Below are positions 1 to 6,195 of a stretch of 6,647 nucleotides of DNA, piece after piece; the stretch's first letter is position 1; the number at the start of each line of letters is the position of its first letter. Both the position numbers and the translations under genes were made by a program. The notes below the pieces were generated by a model that was given only the letters and a program-made list of their open reading frames with translations, searched no databases and was not told the DNA's origin. Origin of the DNA: Nautiliaceae bacterium (GTDB lineage Bacteria; Campylobacterota; Campylobacteria; Campylobacterales; Nautiliaceae); NCBI GenBank assembly GCA_027062985.1, contig JAMOSR010000080.1:1-6647 (forward strand). Reading direction: 5' to 3'.

Positions 1-2
1 AT

Positions 3-1256
3 GGAGGATGGGCAGCTGAGGGAAGCGTTCTTGATTTATCTATTTTAGAAGATATTGCAAAAGTAGCTGACGGTGAAGAAATTGACCTTGACAGCTTAGC
101 CAACCTTGAAGCTTTAGGATACGTAGCAGATATTGACCAATTAACAAAAGCCGGGGAAAAAGCTCTTGAAGTTTACAGAATTTACAAAGATAAAACCGAA
201 AAACCTCTAAAAACATTTGCAATTGAACAAGAAGAAGTAGAAACATTAAAAACAATTAAAAAAATCTGGGATGAAAAAGTTCCTGAAAATCCGGAAGAAA
301 CTCCGACATTTGATGAAATTAAAGCAGAACTTCTTGAGAGAAAAATCAGAGAATATAAAAAACTTCTTGAAAAATACGGAAGAAGACTTGATGAAATGCC
401 TAAGAAAAAACAAGAAATTGCTAAAAAATTCGCTGATTTAACTGATAAGAAAAAATGGTTCGAAGAAAACTTTGATTTAAGAGAATACCTATACAGCCTT
501 GAAGCATTCGGACTTATTACTGAAGGTGTTGATGAAAAAGGTAAAGCGGTTTATTTCGTAACTCCTGACGGTGAGAGAGTAATTGAAGACCAAAATTATG
601 ACGAAAGACCAATTCACAGCTGGTCTGTAAAAACACTTGCCATTTCAAACAAAATTTTCAGCGCACCAAACAGAGAATGGGTAGAAGAGGCTAGACGTGA
701 GAGAATTCTTGGAACATATGAACCTAGCAAATCCGGTTTAATGTACGAAGAGCTAGCAACTCATCCAAAACTTCCATTTATGACAAGATATGAAATGGAT
801 ATTTTCAAAATGATTCCAGACAGAGGAATTGCCTGTGAAAACATTCTTGAAGGCAAAGACGAAGACGAAAGAAGAAAAATCCTTGAGGCTGTTGACAAAC
901 TTGAAGCAAAAGGATTTATTGAAGTAATGCCTGACGGACACATTATAGAAACAGAATACGGGAAAATGATGGATGAAGCTATGAGCGGCGTTCCTGAAGG
1001 ATTTGGAGCACCAATCAACCCAACAATTTATAGAGTTGTAAAAGCTATCGCAGATACCGGTAGCATGTATGTAAAAGAACAAAAAGTAAGAATTTTACCT
1101 GAAAATATTAAAAAAGCTATTAAAGCTTCGGGACTCAGCAAAGAAACATTCGACAAAGCATATATTGCAGCTAAAGAAGCAAAATATCTTGGAAGAAACA
1201 GCGTAAACGAAGCCGGTCTTATGATGCTAAAAGCGGTAGAGGCTCTAAATAAATAA
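3..1256 (+). CDS. DUF505-like multi-winged-helix protein (5' partial)
   Basis: The reading frame is open from the left edge to the TAA at 1254-1256 (417 visible residues). The first in-frame ATG is at 396, but coding-like sequence continues upstream with the same style and a related repeat, so the true start lies outside the window. About four segments look like the recognition-helix-plus-wing part of winged-helix domains: residues 31-55 (NLEALGYV, then LTKAGEKAL), 161-194 (SLEAFGLI, then VTPDGERVI), 295-323 (KLEAKGFIEVMPDG, then TEYGKMM) and a weaker one at 386-412. Residues about 95-160 are highly charged and probably helical. No signal peptide, membrane segment or catalytic motif is seen, so it is probably cytoplasmic. 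The overall look matches my memory of the uncharacterised DUF505 family of archaea and thermophilic bacteria; no function is known to me. DNA or protein binding is inference. It converges on the diguanylate cyclase gene with 5 bp between stops. Confidence 0.6.
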   Translation, partial: GGWAAEGSVLDLSILEDIAKVADGEEIDLDSLANLEALGYVADIDQLTKAGEKALEVYRIYKDKTEKPLKTFAIEQEEVETLKTIKKIWDEKVPENPEETPTFDEIKAELLERKIREYKKLLEKYGRRLDEMPKKKQEIAKKFADLTDKKKWFEENFDLREYLYSLEAFGLITEGVDEKGKAVYFVTPDGERVIEDQNYDERPIHSWSVKTLAISNKIFSAPNREWVEEARRERILGTYEPSKSGLMYEELATHPKLPFMTRYEMDIFKMIPDRGIACENILEGKDEDERRKILEAVDKLEAKGFIEVMPDGHIIETEYGKMMDEAMSGVPEGFGAPINPTIYRVVKAIADTGSMYVKEQKVRILPENIKKAIKASGLSKETFDKAYIAAKEAKYLGRNSVNEAGLMMLKAVEALNK

Positions 1257-1282
1257 GGCCTTTACCTCTTATTGGCTTTTTT
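1255..1282. terminator. Possible bidirectional weak terminator at convergent junction
   Basis: AAGGCC (1255-1260) can pair with GGCTTT (1274-1279) in a 6-bp stem that includes one G-U pair, around a 13-nt loop. Read on the plus strand the stem runs into a T-tract (T run 1277-1282, then CTCTTT). Read on the minus strand it is followed by ATTTATTTAG. An alternative stem, AATAAG (1252-1257) with CTTATT (1268-1273), competes with it. The hairpin lies over the last codons and stop of the minus-strand cyclase gene and the stop of the plus-strand gene. It is a weak terminator by stem strength; position is the main argument. Confidence 0.4.
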
Positions 1283-2104
1283 CTCTTTATACATTCTCTC
1301 ATCAGCCAATTTTAAGACTTCCTCTAAATTATTACTGTCTGTTGGAAAATGGGCATATCCTATACTGCATTCAAGTCTTACGTTATCCATTACGGTATTT
1401 TTAATAGTGTTTTTTATTCTATTGGCTATTCTTGCAAGTACTTCATTCGAAGTAAAAACCATCACAACAAATTCATCACCTCCAAATCTAAAAGCATAAT
1501 CTATATCCCTTATTACATGTCTTATAATAGAAGCTACTTTTTTTAATACTCTATCTCCAAACATATGACCGTAAATATCGTTTATTTTTTTAAAATTATC
1601 CAAATCTATAAAAATAAGACCAATTTCTATGTCTTCATTTTTATATCTGTCAATAATAAATTCAAAAAATCTTTTATTATAAAGACCCGTCATTTCATCT
1701 TTAAGGGCTATTTCCGTAAGATAAGAGGCAAAATCGTTAAAATCTATAACGGCTTTATAATTACCTTGTTTATCTACTATAATCAAATGATGTATTCTAT
1801 AACTTCTCATAAGTCGATAAGCTTCAAAAACCGTTTCTTCCTCACTTATGGCAATAACTTTTTTAGGATTTTTTTCTATATAAGTGGCAATATTCATATT
1901 ATCATAATGAGCGACCAGAGCATCTATAATATCCGTAGCCGTTAAAATATAATACGGTTTTTTATTTTTAGTAATAATACATGAATTTATATCGTTTTTT
2001 GTAAAAAATCTGGAAATATCAGAAATTGTTTTATCTTTAATTTCCTTAAATTCAAAGACTTCTTTATCTTTTTTATCTTCCATTATAATATTTTTAAGTT
2101 TCAT
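1262..2104 (-). CDS. CBS-pair diguanylate cyclase (GGDEF domain)
   Basis: A 280-residue cytoplasmic protein counted from the ATG at 2104. That start has AGAGGAG (2110-2116) 5 nt upstream, whereas the GTG at 2110 overlaps the SD itself. Residues about 22-130 form two CBS motifs: the first has ILTATDII at 53-60, the second spans about 80-129 with HHLIIVD at 105-111. Residues 135-280 are a GGDEF domain: DEMTGLYN at 136-143, the metal-binding D167-L-D169-N-F-K stretch, and an intact GGDEF signature at 208-212. An RxxD inhibitory site (R199-D202) sits five residues before it. It should therefore make cyclic di-GMP from two GTP and be subject to product inhibition. The CBS pair probably senses a nucleotide or other ligand (family knowledge). 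No transmembrane segment is present. Its ATG overlaps the TGA of the upstream transporter gene (ATGA, 2101-2104), so translation is probably coupled. Confidence 0.92.
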   Translation of the reverse strand: MKLKNIIMEDKKDKEVFEFKEIKDKTISDISRFFTKNDINSCIITKNKKPYYILTATDIIDALVAHYDNMNIATYIEKNPKKVIAISEEETVFEAYRLMRSYRIHHLIIVDKQGNYKAVIDFNDFASYLTEIALKDEMTGLYNKRFFEFIIDRYKNEDIEIGLIFIDLDNFKKINDIYGHMFGDRVLKKVASIIRHVIRDIDYAFRFGGDEFVVMVFTSNEVLARIANRIKNTIKNTVMDNVRLECSIGYAHFPTDSNNLEEVLKLADERMYKEKKANKR

Positions 2105-2997
2105 TCGCACTCCTCTAAAAGTTTATTTATATGTGAATCGTCATACGGGTCGGCATGAATATTTATTATCCATCTTTTATCCGGATCAATAGCTCTGATT
2201 TTTTCTTCCACATTTTCTACAATCGTATGTGCAAGCTTAAGTTTCATCTCAGGAGTCAATACCAGATGTACGTCCACAAAATTTCTATTTCCAGCCTTAC
2301 GGGTTCTAAGACAATGAAAATCTAATACAAGAGGCTCTTTTTTTATAATCTCTTTTATCTTTTCCACTGTTTTAAAATCCAGGGAAGCATCAAGTAAAAT
2401 TTCAAGACCGTTTTTAACTATTTCACTTGCTTCTTTAATAATATAAATCCCAATTAAAATTGACAATATAAAATCAAGATAATAAAATCCTGTAAATTTA
2501 ACAATAATTAAAGAAATTAAAACCGCTCCGTTTGTCAAAAGGTCGGTTTTATAATGTAAAAGGTCAGATTTTACAATCAAATTGTCTGTTTTTTTAGCAA
2601 TATAAGCTAAAAAAGCCACAAGACCTCCGGTAGCTAAAATAGAAAAAAGCATAACATAAATTGAAATATCTATCTCTTTTATGGCTTCGTGATAAATAAT
2701 TTTTTTAATACCTTCATAAATAACAAAAATACCGCTGGCGATAATAAAAAGCCCTTCAAAAAGAGCTGCAAGTCCTTCTATTTTACCTTTGCCGTAATTA
2801 AACTTATAATTAGGTTTGCTTTCACTAATACGAACTGCAATATTATTAAAAATGGATATAACCATATCCAAAATAGAATCCAGAGCACTGGCTATAACAG
2901 CAACGCTTCCGCTCATAAACCCTACTATAATCTTTGCTATAGCTAAAACAAGAGCGGTTAATGTAGCAACGCTAGTAGCAAGCCTCGGTAAACTCAT
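2101..2997 (-). CDS. Cation diffusion facilitator metal exporter (YiiP/FieF-like)
   Basis: A 298-residue inner-membrane CDF transporter, expected to exchange divalent metal (Zn, Fe, Cd or Mn) for protons. The transport site matches the DD-HD pattern of YiiP: D40-xxx-D44 in the second membrane helix (ALDSILD) and H148-xxx-D152 in the fifth (HYKTD). YGKGKIEGLAALFEG at 68-82 corresponds to the conserved TM2-TM3 connection. Membrane helices lie at about 10-28, 32-55, 76-95, 112-134, 150-170 and 172-190. The cytoplasmic dimerisation domain starts near 205 and keeps putative metal ligands H228, H244, H257, H281 and D283 (IHADP). The DD-HD set favours Zn/Fe/Cd over a dedicated Mn exporter, but the metal cannot be fixed from sequence alone. 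The start ATG overlaps the truD stop (ATGA), with SD AGGGA 6 nt upstream inside truD. Confidence 0.93.
   Translation of the reverse strand: MSLPRLATSVATLTALVLAIAKIIVGFMSGSVAVIASALDSILDMVISIFNNIAVRISESKPNYKFNYGKGKIEGLAALFEGLFIIASGIFVIYEGIKKIIYHEAIKEIDISIYVMLFSILATGGLVAFLAYIAKKTDNLIVKSDLLHYKTDLLTNGAVLISLIIVKFTGFYYLDFILSILIGIYIIKEASEIVKNGLEILLDASLDFKTVEKIKEIIKKEPLVLDFHCLRTRKAGNRNFVDVHLVLTPEMKLKLAHTIVENVEEKIRAIDPDKRWIINIHADPYDDSHINKLLEECE
2110..2116 (-). promoter_or_regulatory. SD of the diguanylate cyclase gene, decides its start
   Basis: AGAGGAG on the minus strand lies in the Glu295-Glu296 codons of the metal transporter. It is 5 nt from the ATG at 2104 and overlaps the alternative GTG at 2110, which rules the GTG out as a sensible start. 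Confidence 0.75.
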
Positions 2998-4061
2998 TTT
3001 GTATCCCTAAAAGCTTTTATCCCTTCTTTTAAAATATCAATTAATACCGTCGCATAAGCCCCTTTTGGAAGGGTAAAAACAATTTCATATTGAGCATAGT
3101 CTTTTAAATAATTTTTTTCAAAAATTTCAGGAAAAATCCAAGCCATTCTTCTATCACCCTGAACCGGGACAAGTTCATCATGTTTTTCTTCTATTTCCCT
3201 TGCTTTATCTTTTGCCCTGATTACTTTTTTACCAGGTAACAATCCTGTTACTGTTATCTCTTTTTTATAAAACCTGTCGGTATCTTCCAAACTTTCAAGA
3301 TAAAAATACTTGCCCATAGGATAATGAGTCATAACATCCCCGGGGAGAAGTTTAAAAGGATGTTTTTGAGATTTTACAAATTTTATAAGCTCTTTATCAT
3401 ATCCGGCAATTAAAAGCTCTTTTTCACTTAAATCAAAAACATTACTAAGATTAATCCTCTCATTAAGCCAATCATTAAAAAGTTTAGACTGATAGGCGCT
3501 TATTAAAAGTTTTTCGAGTTTTCTGTTTTTGACAAATTTGTCGCCTTCTATTATAGCTTTCCCCTCTTCCCAGTTATTTCCAAATTTTCCAAATCTTTGA
3601 TAACCAAAAAAATTAGGTATTCCATATTTTTTTATCTCTTTTAAAACATTATCAATTTTTTTAGCATCTACAGGAAGCACTTTTTTAAGTCTTACAAAAA
3701 ATTTATTCCCTTTTAAATGACCGATTTTAAGTTTATTTCTGTGTAAATCCTGCTCTAATATTTTAATCTGTTTATCTTCAAATTTATTTACCTCATCTCT
3801 GTACCTTCTTGGGACGCTTATCCATTGAATGGTCATACCTTCTTTGTCTTTAAGCCCGGCATAACCTATATCACGGGCTTTAATACCTGTTTTTGAAGAT
3901 ATTTTATTTATCATTTCGGGAGTTGTAAGCCCTTTTTTTCTGACTTTCAGCATTAACCACTCGCCTGTATGAGCAAAAGGATAAAGGGGAATTTCTTCTA
4001 CCACGAAATTTTCGCTGTTTTTATTAAAATGAAAACTAATAGGTGCATGTGAATATACCAT
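2994..4061 (-). CDS. truD: tRNA pseudouridine synthase TruD
   Basis: TruD converts U13 of tRNA (notably tRNA-Glu) to pseudouridine in the cytoplasm. The protein has 355 residues from the ATG at 4061, close to the 349 of E. coli TruD. Family marks: NFVVEEIPLYPF near the N-terminus (18-29), the catalytic motif GYAGLKDKEGMT at 66-77 with D72 as the nucleophilic aspartate, IPNFFGYQRFG at 148-158, and SAYQSKLFN at 188-196. The TRUD insertion domain occupies roughly 150-300, and the chain returns to the catalytic fold at the C-terminus. A TTG six bases upstream (4067) would add two residues but directly abuts the SD. The 31-bp gap to the upstream gene holds a probable promoter. The stop overlaps the next start by ATGA. 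thiL and truD are also neighbours in C. jejuni (recalled), but here an EI24 protein separates them. Confidence 0.96.
   Translation of the reverse strand: MVYSHAPISFHFNKNSENFVVEEIPLYPFAHTGEWLMLKVRKKGLTTPEMINKISSKTGIKARDIGYAGLKDKEGMTIQWISVPRRYRDEVNKFEDKQIKILEQDLHRNKLKIGHLKGNKFFVRLKKVLPVDAKKIDNVLKEIKKYGIPNFFGYQRFGKFGNNWEEGKAIIEGDKFVKNRKLEKLLISAYQSKLFNDWLNERINLSNVFDLSEKELLIAGYDKELIKFVKSQKHPFKLLPGDVMTHYPMGKYFYLESLEDTDRFYKKEITVTGLLPGKKVIRAKDKAREIEEKHDELVPVQGDRRMAWIFPEIFEKNYLKDYAQYEIVFTLPKGAYATVLIDILKEGIKAFRDTK
3004..3008 (-). promoter_or_regulatory. SD of the metal transporter inside truD
   Basis: AGGGA on the minus strand is encoded by the Arg-Asp codons near the end of truD, 6 nt before the transporter ATG at 2997. 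Together with the ATGA overlap it supports translational coupling. Confidence 0.65.
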
Positions 4062-4067
4062 ACTCAA

Positions 4068-4073
4068 CCTTTT
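4068..4073 (-). promoter_or_regulatory. SD of truD, decides its start
   Basis: AAAAGG on the minus strand ends 6 nt before the ATG at 4061 and directly touches the alternative TTG at 4067. Normal spacing therefore selects the ATG. Confidence 0.75.
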
Positions 4074-4080
4074 TTATTAT

Positions 4081-4092
4081 AATTATATCAAA
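4081..4092 (-). promoter_or_regulatory. Extended -10 promoter for truD operon
   Basis: The minus strand reads TTTGATATAATT here: a perfect TATAAT (4087-4082) preceded by TG one base away, the extended -10 form common at sigma-70 promoters of Campylobacterota. No good -35 is found at normal spacing, which is usual for this group. A start near 4075 would give a leader of about 14 nt that still contains the SD. A second TATAAT (4081-4076) follows at once but would start transcription within the SD. Confidence 0.6.
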
Positions 4093-4752
4093 TTAAGAGC
4101 CCTTACATCTTTTTAGCACAATATGAGCCATAAAAATAAGCTGGATAGTATAACCAAACCATGAAATAACAGGAATAAAATATACAACCGAAGTTAAAAA
4201 TACCACCATCCAAGCTTTTATTCCAAGTTCTTTTTCCATGTCTATCGGGTCAAAAAACAGATAACTGCTGTCAAACACAAGAGGTTTTTTATTCAAAATA
4301 CTCCACATAAAAAGCTGATAAAAAATATTTACAACCGGAATAAAAAGAATCCAAAAAGTAAAAATAAAAATAATAAAATAGATAAAAAATGATTTAAGGG
4401 AAATCCAAAAACCGTAAAAAATATCTTTAAAAGAGACTTCTCTAGGCTTGCAGTTGAAATGTTTTTCATTAATATGAAGGATTATTTTATCAATAAAAAA
4501 ACTTGAAAACACTCCAAGCGTAGAAATACTCAAAAGATAATAAAGCACTGCCAAAAAGAGCCATCCCGCCCCATGTATAAAATCGCTTATTTTATTTCCA
4601 TAAGGAACATTTTCAACATAAGAACCTAAAAAAGTAATAATATCATCACCAAAAAAGAAAAAGACAATTCCCCAAAACAGAAGAGACAAAAAAAGAGGCA
4701 ACAGGGTATATTTTAAAATTTCCCTGTCAAACAAATCGGCAAATACTTTCAT
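4093..4752 (-). CDS. EI24/CysZ-like integral membrane protein
   Basis: A 219-residue inner-membrane protein of unknown specific role. Hydrophobic segments lie at about 15-34, 62-87, 117-140 (probably re-entering to 153) and 180-213. The long amphipathic region at 88-116 between the second and third segments, with a Lys/Arg-rich loop (KHFNCKPR), and the FYQLFMWSILNKKPLVFD stretch at 144-161 resemble the EI24 domain that includes the sulfate permease CysZ. CysZ proteins import sulfate; nothing nearby (no cys genes) supports that substrate here, so only the family-level call is made. SD AAGGA (4758-4762) lies 5 nt upstream and overlaps the thiL stop codon; thiL ends 8 bp before it. It is followed by a 31-bp gap with a promoter for truD. 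Confidence 0.75.
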   Translation of the reverse strand: MKVFADLFDREILKYTLLPLFLSLLFWGIVFFFFGDDIITFLGSYVENVPYGNKISDFIHGAGWLFLAVLYYLLSISTLGVFSSFFIDKIILHINEKHFNCKPREVSFKDIFYGFWISLKSFFIYFIIFIFTFWILFIPVVNIFYQLFMWSILNKKPLVFDSSYLFFDPIDMEKELGIKAWMVVFLTSVVYFIPVISWFGYTIQLIFMAHIVLKRCKGS

Positions 4753-4757
4753 AATTT

Positions 4758-4762
4758 TCCTT
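4758..4762 (-). promoter_or_regulatory. SD of EI24-like gene overlapping thiL stop
   Basis: AAGGA on the minus strand shares its first two bases with the thiL TAA (4763-4761) and is 5 nt from the ATG at 4752. Ribosomes ending thiL would stop on this site. Confidence 0.65.
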
Positions 4763-5585
4763 AAAAATGGTTTTCTTTACATATGCTTTTATATTTTCCC
4801 CGCGTAGTCACCGCGAAAATATTTACAGGTGTTCTTGTAATTTTAGCTATATTATTTATTATTTTCAAATTTTTTTTGGGAAATGTAAATAAAATTTCAT
4901 ACTCTTCCCCGCTACACCCTATATTTTTATCAAACTTTTTTAAAAATTTATAATTCACATAAGACACTTCCGAAATTCTTTCAAGTTCTTTAAAAAGCCC
5001 ATCACTTATATCGCAAGCCGCCGTAATATATTTAGAAACCTTATAAAAAAATTTATCCCTTAAAACAGGTTTTATAAACTTTGAACGTTTAGAAACGTTA
5101 CCGCCTCTTAAAAGTATTTTTAAATCTTTAGCCACACTGCCCAGATTTCCGGTGAAAGCAACAAATTCCCCTATTTTAGCTTTTCTAAATACAGGACGTC
5201 TGCTTTTTCCTATCATTGTAACCGATATTGAAATATTATCACTTTTTATCGTATCTCCCCCGATTATCTTATATCCATATTCATTTGCGGCTTTTTTAAA
5301 GCCTTCGGCCAACAACTTTATTTCGGCAAACGTAAGAGTATTTGGAAAACCCACATTTAAAACGGCGTAGTCTATTTTAGAGTTCATAACTATCATATCA
5401 CTTATATTAACCAAAGAAGCCTTGTATGAAATTTCATCCAATTTCATCCATTCTTTTTTAAAATGAATATTTTCAAAAAAACTGTCACTGGCTATTACAC
5501 TATTTTTAGCACATATATTCAAAACCGCCCCGTCATCTCCTATATATCGGTTTTTAAATTGTTGTATAAAAAAAGATTCTTTCAT
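4761..5585 (-). CDS. thiL: Thiamine-monophosphate kinase ThiL
   Basis: ThiL phosphorylates thiamine monophosphate with ATP to give thiamine diphosphate, the last step of cofactor synthesis, in the cytoplasm. The protein is 274 residues, shorter than the roughly 325 of E. coli ThiL. The AIRS-like fold motifs are all present: IGDDGAVL at 15-22, SDSFFENIHF at 33-42 (the D-x-x-x-x-x-x-HF metal/substrate site), NISDMIVM at 60-67, GGDTIKSD at 109-116, CDISDGL at 191-197 and GEEYEILFTFP at 226-236. GEEYE replaces the usual GEDYE, a conservative change. The ATG at 5585 has SD AGGA 7 nt upstream, next to the kinase stop. The gap to the kinase is 4 bp and to the EI24 gene 8 bp, so these three are almost surely co-transcribed. 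No other thiamine gene is in the window. Confidence 0.94.
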   Translation of the reverse strand: MKESFFIQQFKNRYIGDDGAVLNICAKNSVIASDSFFENIHFKKEWMKLDEISYKASLVNISDMIVMNSKIDYAVLNVGFPNTLTFAEIKLLAEGFKKAANEYGYKIIGGDTIKSDNISISVTMIGKSRRPVFRKAKIGEFVAFTGNLGSVAKDLKILLRGGNVSKRSKFIKPVLRDKFFYKVSKYITAACDISDGLFKELERISEVSYVNYKFLKKFDKNIGCSGEEYEILFTFPKKNLKIINNIAKITRTPVNIFAVTTRGKYKSICKENHF

Positions 5586-5589
5586 TAAA

Positions 5590-6156
5590 CTATCCTAAAA
5601 ACTTATTTTCAATGATTTCATCAAACAAATCTTTTATCCTCAACAATCCGTTTTTCGGATTCGTTTTATAAACAGCGGCTATTTTTTCCACCTCTTTTTT
5701 ATCAAAATTTTCGTCCCGTTGCAAGTAATAACCAACAAGCTGAAGAAAATTTCTCGGTTTTTCGCTAAAAACAGACCTTTCAAAATCTATAAACCTTGCG
5801 CCTTTATCCGTTTTTAAAATATGATAATATCTGCCAAGCTGTTTATGAAAAACTCCTGCTCTATCTAAATAATAAGCTCCATCAAGAGCCTGCTTTAAAA
5901 GAACATAATAGTCTTTAGTTCCAATTAATTCTTTTAATGGAATACCTTCGATTAACTCCATTATCAAATATTTTTTCCCTCTAAAAATAGGTTTTGGGGC
6001 ATATTTTCCATTTAAAAAATTCAAAATATTCCACTCTTTGTCTATTTTATAACTTTTAGCCCATTTTAAAGCGGCAAACGTTCCATCTTCAAGCTTTACC
6101 TTATAAACTTCCCCTCTGTTTCCCTCACCTATTTTTTCAATAACATCATATCTCAT
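5590..6156 (-). CDS. Small atypical protein-kinase-like protein
   Basis: A 188-residue soluble protein with a compact kinase fold and little else. Visible kinase parts: glycine loop IGEGNRGEVYKV at 9-20, ATP-anchoring K31 (ALKW), a probable helix-C Glu at 41 (KEWNIL), hinge-like MELIEG at 66-71, catalytic-loop region H104-K-Q-L-G-R-Y-Y-H112-I, and FIDFER at 122-127, where D124 is the metal-binding Asp (DFE in place of DFG). The usual catalytic Asp of HRD is Gln106, and the loop is one residue longer than in HRDLKPEN. The layout recalls the predicted archaeal Ser/Thr kinases of COG2112 (from memory), which are equally short. Substrate is unknown; pseudokinase or ATPase activity is possible. 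SD AAGGTG (6161-6166) lies upstream of the ATG. It sits 39 bp after the HdrB-like gene and 4 bp before thiL, so is probably in the same transcript. Confidence 0.8.
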   Translation of the reverse strand: MRYDVIEKIGEGNRGEVYKVKLEDGTFAALKWAKSYKIDKEWNILNFLNGKYAPKPIFRGKKYLIMELIEGIPLKELIGTKDYYVLLKQALDGAYYLDRAGVFHKQLGRYYHILKTDKGARFIDFERSVFSEKPRNFLQLVGYYLQRDENFDKKEVEKIAAVYKTNPKNGLLRIKDLFDEIIENKFLG

Positions 6157-6160
6157 GATA

Positions 6161-6166
6161 CACCTT
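6161..6166 (-). promoter_or_regulatory. SD of the kinase-like gene
   Basis: AAGGTG on the minus strand is 4 nt from the ATG at 6156 (6 nt counted from AAGG). It fixes the start and sits in a 39-bp spacer that is otherwise a pyrimidine tract on the minus strand, with no clear hairpin. Confidence 0.65.
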
Positions 6167-6195
6167 ATTATGATAAAAAAGAAGAAAAAAGAAGA

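Noticed and set aside
1..48. ATG at position 1 as a gene start
   Set aside because: That frame stops at 46-48 after 15 codons, while the frame starting at base 3 is open through to 1256.
753..1082. Long antisense open frames opposite the DUF505-like gene
   Set aside because: They are shadow frames with Phe/Ser-rich, non-protein-like composition and no SD. The same holds for plus-strand frames inside the minus-strand genes (for example 1565-1945 and 2689-2946).
396..1256. A separate 286-residue gene starting at the ATG at 396
   Set aside because: The frame is open upstream to the window edge with consistent amino-acid style and a further winged-helix-like repeat, and no SD-like motif precedes 396, so this Met is internal.
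4105..4110. -35 element for the truD promoter
   Set aside because: The hexamer at 17-bp spacing reads AGATGT, not close to TTGACA; the extended -10 alone carries the call.
5430..5450. Tandem 10-bp repeat AATTTCATCC inside thiL
   Set aside because: The unit is not a multiple of three and the encoded region reads as normal ThiL sequence, so it looks like chance in AT-rich coding DNA rather than a recent duplication.
6167..6195. Possible promoter (CATAAT after a T/C-rich tract) before the kinase-like gene
   Set aside because: Transcription would begin about 7 nt downstream, past the SD at 6161-6166, giving a message without a ribosome site. No TG extension or -35 is seen. Co-transcription from the HdrB-like gene is simpler.
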